DNA of 64,000 bases from Sarcophilus harrisii (Eukaryota > Chordata > Mammalia > Dasyuromorphia > Dasyuridae), in contig NC_045426.1 of assembly GCF_902635505.1 (NCBI RefSeq), positions 361,447,138 to 361,511,137 on the forward strand. Direction: 5' to 3'. The notes under the pieces were generated by a model that worked only from the letters and a program-made list of their open reading frames with translations, did no database searches and was not told the origin of the DNA. Of this stretch, positions 1-11,929 are shown in pieces (within the stretch, counting starts at the first letter, position 1; the number at the start of each line of letters is the position of its first letter). The position numbers and the translations under genes are program-made.

Positions 1-82
1 AGAAATTAACGAAAATACAGATTATAAACTGGGAATTACAAAACTGTTTATACAATATTGTCAGTGAATATGCCCAAATCTA

Positions 83-231
83 TCAATTTATAACATAACG
101 TACAAGCCCTCCTCCACGGACTTCTGACAGTCTTCGGCAGTGTCTTAAAATGTTTAGTATCACATGAAACCGCTTGTCAACTTTCAAATTTGTGAATTCT
201 TTAATGTCAGCTTCTACCACAAAATATTGGC
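83..231 (-). CDS. SKA1: SKA1 last coding exon
   Basis: 149 coding nt after a TTTTTTCAG acceptor, ending at a TGA (plus-strand tca at 83-85). It encodes YFVVEADIKEFTNLK and RHCRRLSEVRGGG, and closes with RYVIN (human RYVIT). This is the end of the winged-helix domain. The 3' UTR runs off the window. Confidence 0.96.
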
Positions 232-3200
232 CTGAAAAAAGATTTATTCGTAAAATGTTAACTTTACAGGTAATAGTTACTAATGCACAAAATTGTAAAT
301 CTGTATAACATTACCATTTTCTAACAGGTGGTGCCCAATTCGTACTCTTACAATGTTTTTTAAAAAAAATTTATATGCTGAAGTTGCATAATATTTAATG
401 TGGCAATTTAAAAATATATTCATCAACTTTCCAACAGTGTACTCTGAACAATTAACTCTTGTAATTCTAAGGATAAAAGACTTAGTGCTGGTCCTTAAAG
501 AGATAATAAATTTAAGAAAGGCCCTTAACACCTCATTTCTCATCTGGCTATATTAATTTGTAATTTTTCTGACTTGTCCCATCTGCCCTTTGAAATTCAT
601 TGTTATCATCCTGCAAGATCCCATCAGTTTTGATACTACACTTCATCATAAACCCCAGTTCCTCTAATTGGAAAATGGAGCCTTGAATTCCAAGTTCTCC
701 ATTTGAGGAGAGTTTAGAATATATCCTTTCTTACTATTAGACTTCTCTGACTTCTTTACCATGTTCCTGTGTCAGTAAAGACCTTCCCCAACACTCTTCT
801 CTTGCCTTCTTCAATTTTTAAGATTCCTTTGTGTTGTATGTTGTCTTCTCCCATTAGAATGTAAACTCCAAGACAGGGACTATTTTTTTCTTTTGTATTT
901 TTATCCTTGGTATTTAGCACAGTATCTTGGCATATGGTAAGAGCTTAATAAATGTTTACTGATTATTGACTTCTGTGATTGTTTTTATATTAATTCCATC
1001 CACTAAAACCCTTTTCTCATGCTTCATTGTGTCATGAAAATGATCCTAGGTTCCTCAAGGCTACAGTGGCAGAATTTAAGCTTGGGCAGGCCATTAAGTA
1101 TGGATGACAAATTATTATCCTAAGTTGGGAAAGACTCATCATAATAGATTAATCACATCAAATGATGTATTTCTTTTGTCCATAGAAATTTATGAATATA
1201 TGTAATAAATATATAGAGAGTTCTGAATGAAGTACATGAATGAAATTAGTACATAACACAGATTCCTTAATAAGTTATACTAACTACAGCTGGAAAAGAT
1301 ATATTTTTCCACTTACCTTTGGTATCCTTGGTTTCATCTTCAATAAATCTGTGATACATATTTCTGACAGAAGAATTCATAGATTTTTTGGGCAAATTTA
1401 GGATTCTATATTTACTAGCCACTGCTTTGTTGATTTCTTTAATAAAGTCATTAATCTGACAGTATGTTAGACGAGATTTCATATACCTGAAAACAATTTC
1501 AAGGATAAGAAAGTTTATACAAAGTACCTCCCACACACAAAATTTTATTTTCTTTGAAAAATATTTTACTAAATTAGATCACTGAATTGAGTAGCATTAG
1601 AACAGAGAGAATTTTCTCATTTCCTGTTAGTCTCATTTTCAAAAATTCCACATCAGTTAGCAAATGAGAGATTTATTCTCTAACATTCTAAGATTAAATA
1701 AAGATGGTAGACTATCAGGACCTATGTTTCTGTACATCAAATCAAAATAGTTTTTATCATTACAGAAGTATTTAAAATATTGTTTCTGAAAGGCAGATAA
1801 ATCTGAATTTAATACTTTATTTCTTTATGACAGTTCTCAAATGATTGCAGGGAAAGAAAATGGTTAATCGTAGTGCTATACTACAGGCACCTGTCTACAA
1901 AGAGAAATAGAGAGTAAAAGAAAGAATAAGGGGGAAAGGGCAAAGGATACTTATAAATTTAATGGTTTCCATTTATAAGAGTTAGAAGAGCTTAAAAGAA
2001 ACAAAGGTTAAAACTCTTCTCTACCCTCTAGATCCCCCATTCCTTTAATTATGTCTTCACTATTTATCTTTCCTACTCTGACCTAAATTCATAAAGCTAA
2101 ATGATAATCTTACTTATTAATGATTCTTTTCCTACCCACCAATGCCTGATATGCTCTTTAGTTCCAAACAAGAATGCTTTATATTTTCAATGAGTATAAC
2201 AAAAACAACTTACTGGCTTGCTCTTGATTTTCCCGTTCAAAATATATCAGTTTCATTATCTCTGATAAATTGTGAAAATGAGATTCCTTGAAACACCCTC
2301 ACTACTATTTCCTAAAATTAGTTTAAATCTCCCTGACTGCTTTCCTAAAATTAGTTTAAATCTCCCTGACTGGTACACTTAATCTTTCCAACATCTTCCA
2401 ATTATCATATACTACTACCAGTCGTCCTGCTTATTTCTTCCTTTTTTCTTTCTTTGGTTTTTAAAAAAGGAGGGAGAGGAAGAGAGAAAGAGGGAGGGGG
2501 AAGAGAGGAAGAAGGAGAGGGGTAGAGAGAGGGAGACAGGGAGAGGGTTAGGGAGAGAAAGGGGGGAGGAGAGGAAGGGAGAGGGAGAGGAGAAGGGAGA
2601 GCACTTTTCTTACAAGAAGCAAGTATCTTTTGATTTCATGGTGGCAGTTGCTGTCTGAAATGATCTTTCAACCCAAGAATATAAAATCTGACACTGCTTC
2701 CATTTCTTCTCCCTGCATTTGGCAGGAAGTGATGAGATGTGTTGCCAAGATCTTAGTTTTTTGGATGTTAAGCTTCAAACGAGTTTCAAAGCTCCCCTCT
2801 TTCACTCTCATCAAGACGCTTCTTTCTTCTTTACTCTTACTTTTACTTTCTGCCATCAGAATTATAACCATCTCCACATCCGAGATTATCGATACTGCTC
2901 TGTTACCTAAATTCCAGTTTTTGATTCATCCTGCCTGGCATTTTGCATTATGTACTTCACATATAAAATTAAATATGGTGATAATATACAGCCTTGTCAT
3001 ACTCCTCTAATCTTAAACCTATCAGTAGTTCCCTGTTCAGTTCTAACTGTTGTTTCTTGGCCCATATACAGATCCCTCAGAATATAAGTAGATTTTGCTA
3101 CTCTCATCTCTTTGAGGACTTGCCACTTTTTTGTTGTGATTCACACTATCAAAGATTTTAAAGTAGTCAGGGAAGCAGAGGTAGATGTTTTTTCTGAACT

Positions 3201-6200
3201 CCCTTGTTTTCTCCATAATTTCTGAATGGTGGCAATTTGATCTCTAGCTTCTCTACCCCTTTGGAAAACAGCATGTCCTCAACCCTCTCAAAAGAGGGTT
3301 TGGAGTGTGTGGCAAAGTATGGCACCAGCCAGAACCTTAGACACTCACTAGATCTGTGACCCTAGGCAAGTAACTTAACTCCAATTGCTTCCAAAATAAA
3401 GAAAAAAAAAAAACAACAAAACAACAAAAAAACCACAGTCAGTTTACATAAATTTGTTAAAAATTTGATTGCAGCATTTTAAGAGCAACATCTTTCAGAA
3501 TTTTAAATAGCCTAGCTGGAATTACAACACCTCCACTAATTTTATTGTTAGCAAAGTTTCCTGAGGCCCACTTTACTTCATTCTGGCTCTAGGTGAGTTT
3601 GGATGTTTGGTTCTAGATCAGTAACTACATTATAATTATTAATAATGTTAAGATCTTTCTCGCATAGTTTTGTTTTTCTTGCCACCCTTTATTAATCTCT
3701 TGTCAAATATTTTTATTTTTCATCATGCCCATTTTTGTATGACACATTCCTTTTATATTGTTTTTCTTGAAAAGATCTGCCTTTCTCATTCTACTGTTTT
3801 CTTTTAGTTCTCTGCATTGCTTAAAAAAACCTCTCTCCTTATTCTTCTCTGGAATTCAACATTCAAGTGGGTATATCTTTCCTTGTCTCCTTTCCTTTTT
3901 GCTTTATTTTCTCAATCTATCAGTCATTTTGTTTTCATGCTCTTCTTTTTCTCTGGAATGTTTTTTGTTGCTGCCTCCTATAGAATATTGTTATCCTTGA
4001 TCCATAATTCTTTAAGCACTACAACTACCAGATCTAATTCCTTAAACCTATTCATCACTTCTACTTCATATACATAGGGGATGTTATTTAGGTTATGTCT
4101 CAGAACTCTGATGATTTTTCCTATTTTCTTCAATTAAAGTTTAAGAAATTCAGAATTTGATAGTCACAACAGTCATTTCTGAGTCTTGTTTTAACAAGCC
4201 TGTACAGAGCCTCTTAACCACTGGCTGCAAATTATATAATCAATGTGATTTCAATATGGATCATTTGGTGATAGCCATGAGTTGTTGAAAAAGAGATTTC
4301 CCATAACCAGTGAGTTATCTTGGCAAAACTGTCTGCTCTTGTTCATTTTGTACTTCAAGGGCAAACTTGTCTGTTACTCTAATTATCTTGTGATTATTTT
4401 AGCATTCTAATTCCCTAAAATGAATATGACATCTTTTTCTAGTATTATTTCAAGGTCTTCATAAATCTGATCAACTTTGACCACTTTGGAATTAGTGGTT
4501 AGAGCAGAGGCTTATATTACTGTGCTGCTGAATAGTTTCAAATATTTTTTGTGATTATAACTCAGTACTGCTTTTCTCATCCTTTTATTGATTGTGAGGA
4601 CTACTCCATACTATAAAGGAAAAAACTTTGGAAAATTCCAGAATGCTAATAATGAAGCATGCTTCTCATTTCCTGCAAGAAAAGTAATGTAGATTAGAGC
4701 TAGATTCTTAACCTTTTCTGTCATTAACTCTTCTGGTGAAGCCTACCGATTCTTTCTCAGATATATCTACATGTACAGCACAAAATACAGAAAATGACAC
4801 AAAAAATTATAACAAAAGTTACCAAAATATGTTTTGAAAAATTAAGAACCCCTACATTAAAGAAATACTTCCAGATATGGACAGAATGTTCATGTACTTT
4901 TCATAACTATACACATTTGTATAAAGAAAAAACTTTGCTATAGAAGAAAATATTGTTAGTGTGTAGTATTAGAGAAGCAAAAAATAAAATTAAAATTTAT
5001 AAGAAAATTAAAAACTTAGAAAGAGACAAATGAGAAAATTTTGTTACAACCTTATTAAATGTAACATACACCTGAAAACCTCTAAGTTCACATTTTCATA
5101 TAGAATCTTTTTTTTAATTCAGATTTGCTCGTTAATTTCATAAAAAGAAAAATTTAAATGATTCAGGCAATGTGTGTCTAGCAGACATTACATTTAATGT
5201 AATCAACTTCATAACTGTCAACTATATAAAAATCCTTTATTAAAGAAAACAACTTACCCAGGCACATTATCAAATTCATCAGAAGTTATTAGTAAAATTT
5301 CTTTAATTGGTTTTTGTTCTTTTGGGTGTTTCTTTGAATGTTCAGATGCTGTAATTTTAACTTGCTCTTCAGAATTAATACTTGGTTCCACCACACTATG
5401 ACAGAAAGAACATATGAATCATGAGAAGTTACCAGCATTTTAGCAAAAGGATACTCACAGCAAATATATTAAATAGGACTAAATTCCATCTTTTATAACT
5501 AAATACACAGAAATTTATATATTTTTTTCTATTCCCATGGGTTTTTTGAAAATATTAAAGAAATCACATAGGATCTGGCAATTCAGCTGAGGCTTAAAGC
5601 ATTAAGAGATTCGAGGAGATGGAAGTGACCAAGAAGTATATTTCAGTTGTAGGGAGCAGCCTGTAAAAAAAGGTAAGGAGGCAGAAAGATGAATGTTGGA
5701 TATGAACAACAGTAAGCAGATGAGTTAGACTAGAACAAGGTATGTAACAAGGAATGATTCTGGAAAGATAAAACATACTCAAATCATGAAAGGTTTTAAA
5801 AACCATGAAGAGGTGATTTTATTTTTTCTCTGAAGCTTCAAGAGTTATTGAAGACTCCCAAGCAGAGACAAGATGTAGTCAAATGCTTTAAGAATATCAA
5901 ATTTCCACCTTATCTAGAGGAGGAATTAGAAAGGAGAAGGGATAGAGAGGCAGGTCTGGGCAAGAGGTGGTCAATGTTTGAGAGAGGATGGTGGTCATTT
6001 TGATTAGATAAATGGAGACAAAAGTGAAGGACATTTTAAAGATGGAATTTTCAAGATTTTAAAATTGATTAGATATGGAGAGAAAAAGAGTGAAGCATTA
6101 AGAATGATTAAAGTTACAAAGCTGGGTGAATAGAAAGATGTTGAAACCTTCAACAGGGATAGGGAAGTTAGGAAGAAAGAGTTTTGGAAGGAACCAACAA

Positions 6201-9200
6201 ATTTTCTTTTGGACATGTTACATTTGAGATGCCAAATAGAAATTTCCAGGAGAGAGTAATGTCGGACTGAAGTACAGAAGAGAGATGAAAAATAGATGTA
6301 TACAGGAAAATAGGTCAATTTTATTATTATTATATTGGTATATATTATTATTGGTCAATAGTATTAAACACTGCAAAGAGATCAAGAATATAAAAGATTT
6401 AGAAAAGATCAATGGGTTTTGCAATTAATCAATCCTTAGCACATTGGCAAAAGCAGTTTCATTTGATGATCAGGTAAAAACCTACATTGAAAGATAAGTA
6501 AAACAAGGAAATTCAGGCAAAGAATAAGTTCTATATTGCTTATTTTTATATTTTTAAGTGTTAGAATTAAGTATTAAGAATTTCTCAGTAAGTAGAAATA
6601 TGCTTACCAGCTCTGGACTACTTTGGGCAAATGGGGAGGAATATTTTCCTTAAGGTTATTTATCTCTTTGTAATTTCCATCAAGGGATTCTTGTAACTCC
6701 TGAAGAAAAACAAGTTCTATATGTTTTCATTTGAAAAGTTATTAAATAGCATTCTACAAATATTTGCCACAATTAAAAATATATTGGGTAATTCAAGAAG
6801 CTGAATCATTACTAAGTTATTGGATGACTATAACCACCAAAGATTGGTTTGTATTCTGAAATTGTTCTTGGATTGTATTTTGTCTTTCTCCACTGGATTT
6901 TCATAGGACATTGATTATTACATAATAGTGTATCATTTTAAAAATTGAGTATTTTATTTTTCAAAGCTAAAATTATTCTAACACTTACCAATAGTGAAAA
7001 CTGTTATCTGGACATCAAATATTCCTAAATTTACCCATATTTGCCAATGTCATAGTCCTAATGCATCAGTGTCTTAGACTAAAAAAAAAAAATTAATTCT
7101 TATAAACTAACATTTATGTAGTATTTAAGGTATACAAAATTCTGAGATATATTCTCATATTATATGAGAATAATCATATATTATTCTCACATTTTACAGA
7201 TGAAGAAATTAAGTTAAATAATTTACCACTGGTCAAGTAGCTATTAAACATTAAAGCAAGGATTCAACCCTGAAACTCCTAATATCAAATCAGTGTTGTT
7301 TAATTTTCCATTTAAATTGTTTAACAATATTCATTCTTTAGGGCTTGTTTAACTTGATTCAACTTATGGTCATGGCCTCATGTTCAGCTGTATAATATAT
7401 TTCTTTGGATTCATGTCATCTATCTCCCAATAATGCAGACAGAAATTTCACAGAAAGGCATTTAATGTCAAGTTCAACATTTCCCACTCAAGATTCAGGC
7501 TTTAACCTATATATTATTGTCTTTAAAATATTAAGGTTAGAATAATTGAGACTACTAATGTAGACAGCGATTTCTAAAGTGATAAATAAGGATTCACTAA
7601 AAACTTATTAATCACTTACTATAATATATCATCAGGTACAGTACTTTTCTTATGAAAAGATCGAGCTTCACAAGTGTTTCATTTATTCTCATTAACAATC
7701 CTATAAGGTATGAACTGTTATTTCTATTTCCATAGTCTAAGAAGCTTGGTAAGAACACTTTCCTTAGCTCAATTTACTCAGTCCAATCCTCACTCTCTCA
7801 TTTTCCTGATGAAGAAAGAGAAATGAGAACAGAGTCTAGCTCTCCTAAGTCCTACTCTAGTCCTTTTCCTATTTACCTAATTCCTAGTTTACCTACTTAA
7901 AACTATTTCACCTTACAAAAATAAGTTTAAAAAGTCATTTACTTGGAAGATCAAAAAGTCCTTAAAAGCACAAGGTATAAAAGTGCAAAATTAAAAGAAA
8001 AACAGAGTTCCTAAGCCATAAGCAGAACAAGAAATAGAACCTAGAACCCTTTTACTGTCTCTATTACCTGCCTTTTTAACAAGCAAAAGAGAATCTCATG
8101 ACCTGACTGCAAAAGTACCCATCATGTCCGTTGAATAGAATCTGAGTAGTGATAATCTCTTTTTCTTTATTTTGCTTCTTTGACTAAAGCACAGAATATA
8201 TTTCTAGAAATAAGAAAGAGAAGTCCTACCTACTGTAGGGTCTTAGAAATTAGTCTTTAATGAAGCCTGATACTAAGTGAAATTGGTGAACTATGAACTT
8301 TGACACATTGTCAGACAGAATGCAATAAGAGAGAGAAACAGGTTTTTTTAATTGGATTTTCCTACCATATACCTGTCAGACTGGCTAATAGGACAGAAAT
8401 GGTAAATGATAAATGTTGGAGGAGATTTGGGGAAAATAAGACATTAAGATACTGCTGATGGAGTTGTTAACTGATTTAATCATTCTGTGGAACAATTTGG
8501 AATTATGCTCAAAGAGTCATAAAACCATGTATACTTCTTTTCTGAAAAGATCAATGAAACTTTGACCTAGCAATACCACTATTAGCTCTGTATCCCCAAA
8601 GAGATTAAAAAAAAAAACTTTATGTACAAAAAAAATGTTTGTAGCAGCTCTTTACTGGGAGCAAGGAACTGGAAATTGAGGGGATGCCCATCAATTGGGG
8701 AATAGCTGATTAAATTACTGTACAAAATTATGATAAAATATTATTGTGCTATGGGAAATGACAATCAGGATGCTCTCAGAAAAACTTCTATGAGCTGATG
8801 CAAAGTGAATTGTACTGTATACAAAGTAACTGCAATTTTAAGATGATAAACTGTGAATGGCATAACCATTTTCAGCAATACAATGATCCAAGATAATTCT
8901 AAAGGAGTTAGGATAAAAAATGTTATCCATATCCAGAGAGAAAAAAACTGATAATCCGAATGCTTCTGAGGCATACTTTTTTTTTTTCTACTTTATTTTT
9001 CTTGAGGTTTTGTTGGGGATTTTTTTGATCTGTGTTTTCCTTGACAAGATGACTATTATGGAAATGTTTTGCATGACGACACATGTATAACCTACATAGA
9101 ATTTTCTGTGTTCTCAATGAGGGAGAGGAGAAGGAAAAGAATCTGGAACTCAAAATTTTAAAAATGAATATTAAAATTGTTTTCACATGTAACTGGGGGA

Positions 9201-11797
9201 AAATAAAATACTAAACAATTTTTTTTAATTAAAAAAAAGCGGGGGGGGAAGGACTTAACTCCAAATGTGTTTGCTCTTTCTGATAGACAACTGTGAAAGA
9301 AGGTTGATAGATACTTAGGGAGGGGAATGACAGGGACATATAGGATAGGAAAGACATCATAAAAGCTGAAAATCAATCTCCCGGGCTCCTAGGTGACCAA
9401 GAATAGGTCATAGCATTGCTCTAAGTCTCAGATTCCTCATTGGCAAAATGAGTGGATTAGACTAGTTACAGTCTCTTACAGTTATAACATTGTTTTGGAT
9501 TTTCTGGCTTTCAAACCAAGATTAGACTGTATTAATTTGTAAGCTTATCTTAATATACTTAAATACTCAGATACTTAAATATTCTCATTCACACAGGTAG
9601 CTAAGCTGATACTTACTAGAAAAATTTCAAAAGGATAAAGTTCTCATACTTGGTTTAACTTTGCATAATATGCATCCAATAAGTCTTATACATTTTCCCA
9701 TGAAACTTTCCCAGAGACTCATTAAAGACTGTTTATTTTTTTTTATATGGAAATGTAAACTGTATGTCTAAGATTGTCATTAATAATTGGGTAGTTCTAA
9801 AGAAAGATTGGGACAGAAGTGATTATCTAAAAAGCAAAACCATGTAGGAAAAGGTAAAGATGAATAATTATGTTACATGAAGTACAAGAGAAAGAACTGA
9901 CACAAAGGAATTAAGATGAGAAAAGAAGGCTAGTAGTCCTGGAACCCTACTCTCATCAGAAATGGGTTAAAGAGGGAACAATACATATATATCCAGAAAG
10001 ATATAATAGTCAACTAAATTTACAAAGAAATAAAAAGGGGAGGGAGACAGGTTCTAGAAAGGAATGTTGATTAAAGGAAATGAGATAAAATGTGTAGATT
10101 CATTCGAACAGACTAAAGAGGGCAGGAAAGGATGGGAGGAGAAAATAAGAGAAGGCCTCTTGGAGGCAAGGTAGGTACTAATAGTAAGACAAAGCAGAAG
10201 AAATAAGGGATACACACAAAGATCAGGAGTAACATTTATTATGTAACAAGAACAAGAGTAATATTCATGATCTCAGATAAAGCTAAAGCTAAAACAGATT
10301 AAATCAAAAGAGAAAAATAGGGGAATTACACTATATATCAGCCACATTAATTAATGTTTTAGACTATTTAAAATAACTAGACAATGTAAGGTTGAAATAT
10401 TGTTATGATATAAGAAATGCTAAGTTGGAGTTAGAAAAATATGGAAAGACTTGGGAGTTATGAAGAATGTTATTCACCTTCAAAGAAAAAGAGGACAAAC
10501 AAGTATAGTACTGTGTGTGTGTGTTTATAAAAATAATATATCCATGCTTGACTAGCTTTCTTGGGAGAGGAAGAGGAAAAAAAGAATAAAGCAAAAATTG
10601 CACAGCAAAGAAAATCTACAAGGAAGCAAAGAAAAGATGGACAGATCTGAAGACAAGGTGCAGTATTTATTACACAGGCTTTCTTGAAATATAAATTTAT
10701 TGCTTTATATTTTGAATCCTCTCATGTTCTGCTGTCCACATGGCAATTTTTTTTCTTCTCCCAATTTTTATTTAAGTTGAAATAAAGAAAAAAGGGGAGA
10801 AAAAGAAAAACTGTAAACAAAGTTCCCCACCTGAAAAATTACTACTTCCTTTGGTTTGCTAGCTTTGTCTTTTAAATTTGAAGTCTCCAATACCTGAAGC
10901 ATTGGAAATACATCAAGCCATTTCTTAAGGGATAAAGATTTTGGGGGGAGGGACAGAATATACACACACACACACATACATACATACATTTATACATACA
11001 CACACACATATAAAGGTTCTGGGATATAGTCTACTAGCAGTAAACATTTTGTAGTCTTTCTGCCATACAGGCAAAAACCTATTATATAATCTTCTACTTT
11101 AATACAGCACTGCTTTGCGATAACAGATATAACGAAAGTTTCATCATTTTGAGATGCTGTTTTTGAAACTTTTTTTTTTTTTAAGTATTCCTTTGCAAGA
11201 CTAAAATTTTGGTTACCATAAGTGAATTCCTGATATGTTCTTGATATTGAACCTCCAACTCCAACTTGTTCAAAAGGTCATTTAGAAGAGAGATTTCTTG
11301 TCTAATTTTGCGAAATACAGTCTTTAAAGCTGGATCATGTCCTGGTGAACATAAAAGGTAAAATGCAAATTAAGAGACACTGAAAAAAAAAAATCTCTAA
11401 AATGATCATCTCAAAGAACTTTCCTATACAAAAAGCAGGGGAAGCTCGAAAAAATATACTTTTCACGTTTGTATGCGCAACACCTTCCACCTGTCTTACA
11501 CACATTAGCATTTAAAAAATTTTTGTTGAACTGAAATTTGTGCTCGCCTCTCGGTATTTTCCTTACATTTCGGAACCAGAAATGCACTGCATTTGAAGGT
11601 TATTTGTTTTACGCCTTGTGTTCTTCAGAGCCGTGGGCAAATGAACAAATCTAACAAAAATTCGTTGTCCCTTTAAGCTACTTCGCCCGACGTTGTTCCA
11701 CAAGCTTACCTATGTTTTTTAGTTGCAGAATTTTCTTAACATGGGAAATTTTTTCATTGATATGAAAGCATAGGTCTTCCAGCTCTGCACCAGCCAT
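83..11797 (-). CDS. SKA1: SKA1, spindle and kinetochore-associated protein 1, complete coding region in six exons
   Basis: Coding exons on the minus strand are 11710-11797, 11217-11341, 6608-6699, 5258-5395, 1317-1486 and 83-231. They total 762 nt, or 253 residues plus TGA; the human protein has 255. Every junction is GT-AG and the frame stays open throughout. The start is MAGAELEDLCFHINEKI, in good context (A at -3, G at +4). It matches human SKA1 in the N-terminal coiled-coil part (residues about 1-100, NDLLNKLELEVQYQE) and the C-terminal microtubule-binding winged-helix domain (about 131-253, with YMKSRLTY, KKSMNSSVRN and RHCRRLSEVRGGG). In the known family, SKA1 joins SKA2 and SKA3 in the outer-kinetochore complex that couples chromosomes to depolymerising microtubules in mitosis. 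No broken codon or lost motif is seen. The 3' UTR has no AATAAA before the window edge, so it continues past position 1. Confidence 0.97.
770..972 (+). repeat. L2/MIR-type 3' end
   Basis: The tail of the ancient L2 consensus is visible: attagaatgtaaactcc, a 'tatttagcacagtatctt' block and 'gcttaataaatgtttactg'. It lies in the last SKA1 intron. Confidence 0.7.
1317..1486 (-). CDS. SKA1: SKA1 coding exon 5 (microtubule-binding domain)
   Basis: 170 nt, acceptor TTTTCAG, donor GTAAGT. It encodes GYMKSRLTYCQINDFIKEIN and KKSMNSSVRNMYHRFIEDET, almost identical to human SKA1. The basic residues conserved here are of the type the family uses for microtubule contact. Confidence 0.97.
2308..2372 (+). 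repeat. Perfect 33-bp tandem duplication
   Basis: A 32-base block starting tttcctaaaattag occurs at 2308-2339 and again at 2341-2372 without a difference. The copies are separated by one base. Recent slippage or a template-switch duplication is likely. Confidence 0.9.
2461..2600 (+). repeat. Purine-rich (GGGAGA)n tract
   Basis: About 140 nt of almost pure A/G, mostly gagaggg units. Confidence 0.9.
2600..4600 (-). mobile_element. RTE (BovB-like) LINE copy, partial ORF, split by a SINE
   Basis: On the minus strand the sequence follows the RTE/BovB ORF over about 2 kb. It runs from the end of the endonuclease region (near 4560-4140) to reverse transcriptase (phrases equivalent to SGGxxIPA near 3530, and RLKLNIQKTKI and EAVSDFIFLG at about 2690-2780). 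Frames are interrupted many times, so it is inactive. A SINE sits inside at about 3310-3437. The element lies in SKA1 intron 4 in the same orientation as the gene. Confidence 0.88.
3310..3437 (+). mobile_element. tRNA-derived marsupial SINE inserted in the RTE copy
   Basis: The 3' part of the marsupial SINE is recognisable: 'agatctgtgaccctagg', 'caagtaacttaactcc', and an A-rich tail with CAA units. It interrupts the RTE reverse transcriptase sequence and so is younger. Confidence 0.75.
4690..4862 (+). mobile_element. hAT-type (MER5/Charlie-like) DNA transposon remnant
   Basis: It begins 'gattcttaaccttttctg' and ends near 'aattaagaacccctac', an inverted-terminal pattern typical of short hAT elements, with the internal phrase 'tctggtgaagcct' shared with 55585-55775. 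The family name is from memory. Confidence 0.5.
4863..5257. other. SKA1 intron DNA, nothing recognised
   Basis: AT-rich, no open frame, RNA motif or clear repeat. Confidence 0.5.
5258..5395 (-). CDS. SKA1: SKA1 coding exon 4
   Basis: 138 nt, acceptor TGTCATAG, donor GTAAGT, phase 2 in and out. It encodes the acidic and lysine-rich linker between coiled coil and winged helix (CVVEPSINSEEQVKI, then KEQKPIKEILLITSDEF). This is the least conserved part relative to human, as expected for a linker. Confidence 0.93.
5575..6480 (+). repeat. Ancient dispersed mammalian repeat, family not named (copy 1)
   Basis: It contains phrases I know from many mammalian genomes but cannot assign to a family: 'aggttttaaaaaccatga', 'tggacatgttacatttgag', and 'aaacactgcaaagagatc' near the end. 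The same unit recurs at 24.8, 33.35, 37.7 and 41.4 kb, always plus strand. Confidence 0.6.
6608..6699 (-). CDS. SKA1: SKA1 coding exon 3
   Basis: 92 nt, acceptor TTCTTCAG, donor GTAAGC, ending in phase 2. It encodes ELQESLDGNYKEINNLKENI followed by PPHLPK, colinear with human ELCESLEEDYKDIEHLKENV, the end of the coiled coil. Confidence 0.95.
7100..7330 (-). repeat. MIR/CORE-SINE
   Basis: Reverse-orientation MIR core: 'attttacagatgaagaaatt', then a 'gtcaagtagct' block and 'gattcaaccctgaa'. Confidence 0.7.
7560..7760 (-). repeat. MIR-like fragment, degraded
   Basis: The reverse MIR order is faintly visible: 'attctcattaacaatcctat', 'aaggtatgaactgttatttc'. Confidence 0.4.
8340..9240 (+). mobile_element. 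Marsupial L1 3' end, 5'-truncated
   Basis: A long match to the marsupial L1 ORF2 end and 3' UTR: 'aatttggaattatgctcaa', 'tgcccatcaattgggg', 'atgcaaagtgaattgtactg', 'tatccatatccagagag' and an A-rich end. It is inactive, in SKA1 intron 2. Confidence 0.88.
9375..9500 (+). repeat. MIR-like fragment
   Basis: Carries 'tctcagattcctcattggc', then 'aaaatgagtggattagac', like the MIR/WSINE 3' half. Confidence 0.55.
9500..10955. other. SKA1 intron 2, no gene recognised
   Basis: Purine-biased AT-rich DNA with a short GT run near 10513. No coding or RNA signal was found. Confidence 0.5.
10960..11012 (+). repeat. (CA)n/(TACA)n microsatellite
   Basis: Runs of acacac and catacatacata in SKA1 intron 2. Confidence 0.9.
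11217..11341 (-). CDS. SKA1: SKA1 coding exon 2
   Basis: 125 nt between a CACCAG acceptor and a GTAACC donor. It completes codon 30 and ends exactly at codon 71. The translation contains LLNDLLNKLELEVQYQE, matching the human coiled-coil segment NKLELEIQYQE. Confidence 0.95.
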
Positions 11798-11860
11798 GCT
11801 TGATGCTTTCTGGAGGAGGAAATCCTATCTAGAGCTACACACATAGATGTGTGCGCTTCC
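11710..11860 (-). CDS. SKA1: SKA1 first coding exon (coding part 11710-11797)
   Basis: The ATG is at 11797-11795 and the donor GTAAGC at 11709-11704, after codon 29 plus one base (phase 1). A pyrimidine-rich acceptor (TTTCTTTTCTAG) ends at 11861. This implies a 63-nt 5' UTR in this exon and a separate non-coding exon in the CpG island. It encodes MAGAELEDLCFHINEKI and the following basic helix, the start of the SKA2/SKA3-interacting coiled coil. If transcription instead starts near 11.9 kb, the acceptor would be unused. Confidence 0.93.
11719..11844 (-). other. Overlapping out-of-frame upstream ORF at the SKA1 start
   Basis: An ATG at 11844-11842, inside the SKA1 5' UTR exon and 47 nt before the main ATG, opens a 41-codon frame. 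It overlaps the SKA1 start out of frame and stops at 11721-11719 within the same exon. Its context is weak (T at -3 and +4), so leaky scanning is expected. Effect on translation is inference. Confidence 0.4.
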
Positions 11861-11929
11861 CTAGAAAAGAAATGAAAATTGGACATTTTATTACCCGGAG
11901 ATTCGCACGCAAAGTGACTTTTGATAGTT

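Noticed and set aside
2630-3010. Plus-strand 126-codon frame
   Set aside because: Antisense of the RTE element's reverse transcriptase region; not a host gene.
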